64,000 bases of DNA from Devosia psychrophila (GTDB taxonomy: Bacteria; Pseudomonadota; Alphaproteobacteria; Rhizobiales; Devosiaceae). Positions 63,588-64,000 of the stretch are shown here, piece after piece. The notes under the pieces were generated by a model, which was not told the DNA's origin, searched no databases, and saw only the letters and a program-made list of their open reading frames with translations. The position numbers and the translations under genes are program-made. Positions within the stretch are counted from its first letter, which is position 1; the number at the start of each line of letters is the position of its first letter. The stretch spans positions 1-64,000 of the forward strand of contig NZ_LAPV01000199.1 of NCBI RefSeq assembly GCF_000971275.1, read 5' to 3'.

Positions 63588-64000
63588 CTAAGCCGCATTG
63601 CTCACGCCCAAGCGTTCCCACACTTCAACCAGTGCGCCGAATTTCCGCGCCATGTCGTCTACGGCCTGCTCATCACTCATGCCACCGCCGAGCCAGCTTT
63701 TGGCCGCTTCGGCAAAAATCGTCCGCCCGACGGCAAAGCCCTTTACCGTGCGGGAACTGCGTGCGGCAGCAAAGCCGGCTTCCAGTACTTCGTGCGACGC
63801 CTCCAGCCCAAGCAGTACGACACCTCGGCAAAACGGATCGCGCGTCTCGATCACCTGGTCCACCGCCGACCACGCCGCCGGGCTGGCTTGCGGTTCGAGC
63901 TTCCACCAGTCCGGTTTGATGCCGGCGTCGTAAATCTCGGTCAGCGCACGGCTGATCGTATCATCGGCCACCGTTCCGTGCTTGCTGGCAATGATCTCTA
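63588..64000 (-). CDS. iolC: IolC C-terminal part (5-dehydro-2-deoxygluconokinase with DUF2090 domain), truncated by window edge
   Basis: About 137 residues of the C-terminus are visible; the frame stays open to the right edge. 'EIIASKHGTVADDTIS', 'DAGIKPDWWKLEPQAS' and 'FAVGRTIFAEAAKSWLGG' are typical of the DUF2090 aldolase-like domain fused behind the PfkB kinase in rhizobial IolC. The kinase half lies outside. IolC phosphorylates 2-deoxy-5-keto-gluconate; the fused domain may cleave it as IolJ does. Confidence 0.88.
   Translation of the reverse strand, partial: EIIASKHGTVADDTISRALTEIYDAGIKPDWWKLEPQASPAAWSAVDQVIETRDPFCRGVVLLGLEASHEVLEAGFAAARSSRTVKGFAVGRTIFAEAAKSWLGGGMSDEQAVDDMARKFGALVEVWERLGVSNAA

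Overview
The window is a 64 kb piece of a high-GC alphaproteobacterial chromosome. Three things point to Hyphomicrobiales, and within it to Devosiaceae (Devosia-like): the order tRNA-Trp / secE / nusG / rplKAJL / rpoBC / rpsLG-fusA-tuf / S10-spc-alpha; adk after secY with no rpmJ; and the rarA-crcB-rluC-HAD-ATP12 block. The genus is inferred from gene order and protein flavour. No rRNA gene or database search supports it.

Left edge (1-2.9 kb): the 5' end of a tyrosine-recombinase-like gene runs off the window and faces the 3' end of a tRNA-Gly(TCC) with a strong terminator. Then come a MAPEG-type membrane protein, tRNA-Trp(CCA), a small lipoprotein, a PilZ-domain protein and an unrecognised small protein. 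A TTAA-N7-TTAA (CtrA-type) site abuts a perfect TATAAT box upstream of secE.

Information-processing block (3-36 kb): secE, nusG, rplK, rplA, rplJ, rplL, rpoB, rpoC; an interruption by a secreted phytase/esterase-like protein and a YbjN-like protein; then rpsL, rpsG, fusA, tuf and the fused S10-spc-alpha operons down to rplQ. Several internal RNA hairpins probably set the transcript levels of individual segments: between nusG and rplK, in the rplJ leader, between rplL and rpoB, just before rpoC, and between rplO and secY. S12 carries Arg at position 88, where most bacteria have Lys.

Middle (36-47 kb): a PLP-dependent ornithine/lysine-type decarboxylase, a secreted protein of unknown role, a Deg/Do protease, rarA, the fluoride channel crcB, an RluC-type pseudouridine synthase, a HAD phosphatase, an ATP12 chaperone and the folate genes folP-folB-folK. 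An AraC regulator is divergent from a phytanoyl-CoA-dioxygenase-like enzyme.

Right end (48-64 kb): a catabolic locus for inositol-type compounds. On the minus strand sit a MocD/MocE/MocF-like three-component oxygenase (membrane diiron oxygenase, Rieske ferredoxin, reductase) and an MFS transporter. In the centre is a LacI regulator. On the plus strand are an IolI-like isomerase, a periplasmic binding protein, an ABC ATPase, a permease and iolG. Converging on these are iolC (cut by the window edge), iolD, iolE, a small membrane-protein gene and iolB. Together they could import an inositol or inositol derivative, oxidise or demethylate it, and pass it through the IolG-IolE-IolD-IolB-IolC route. 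The plus-strand operon has a consensus -35 flanked by GGAA-N6-TTCC-type palindromes. Intergenic gaps in the right half carry at least three families of long palindromic repeats; I saw none in the ribosomal block.
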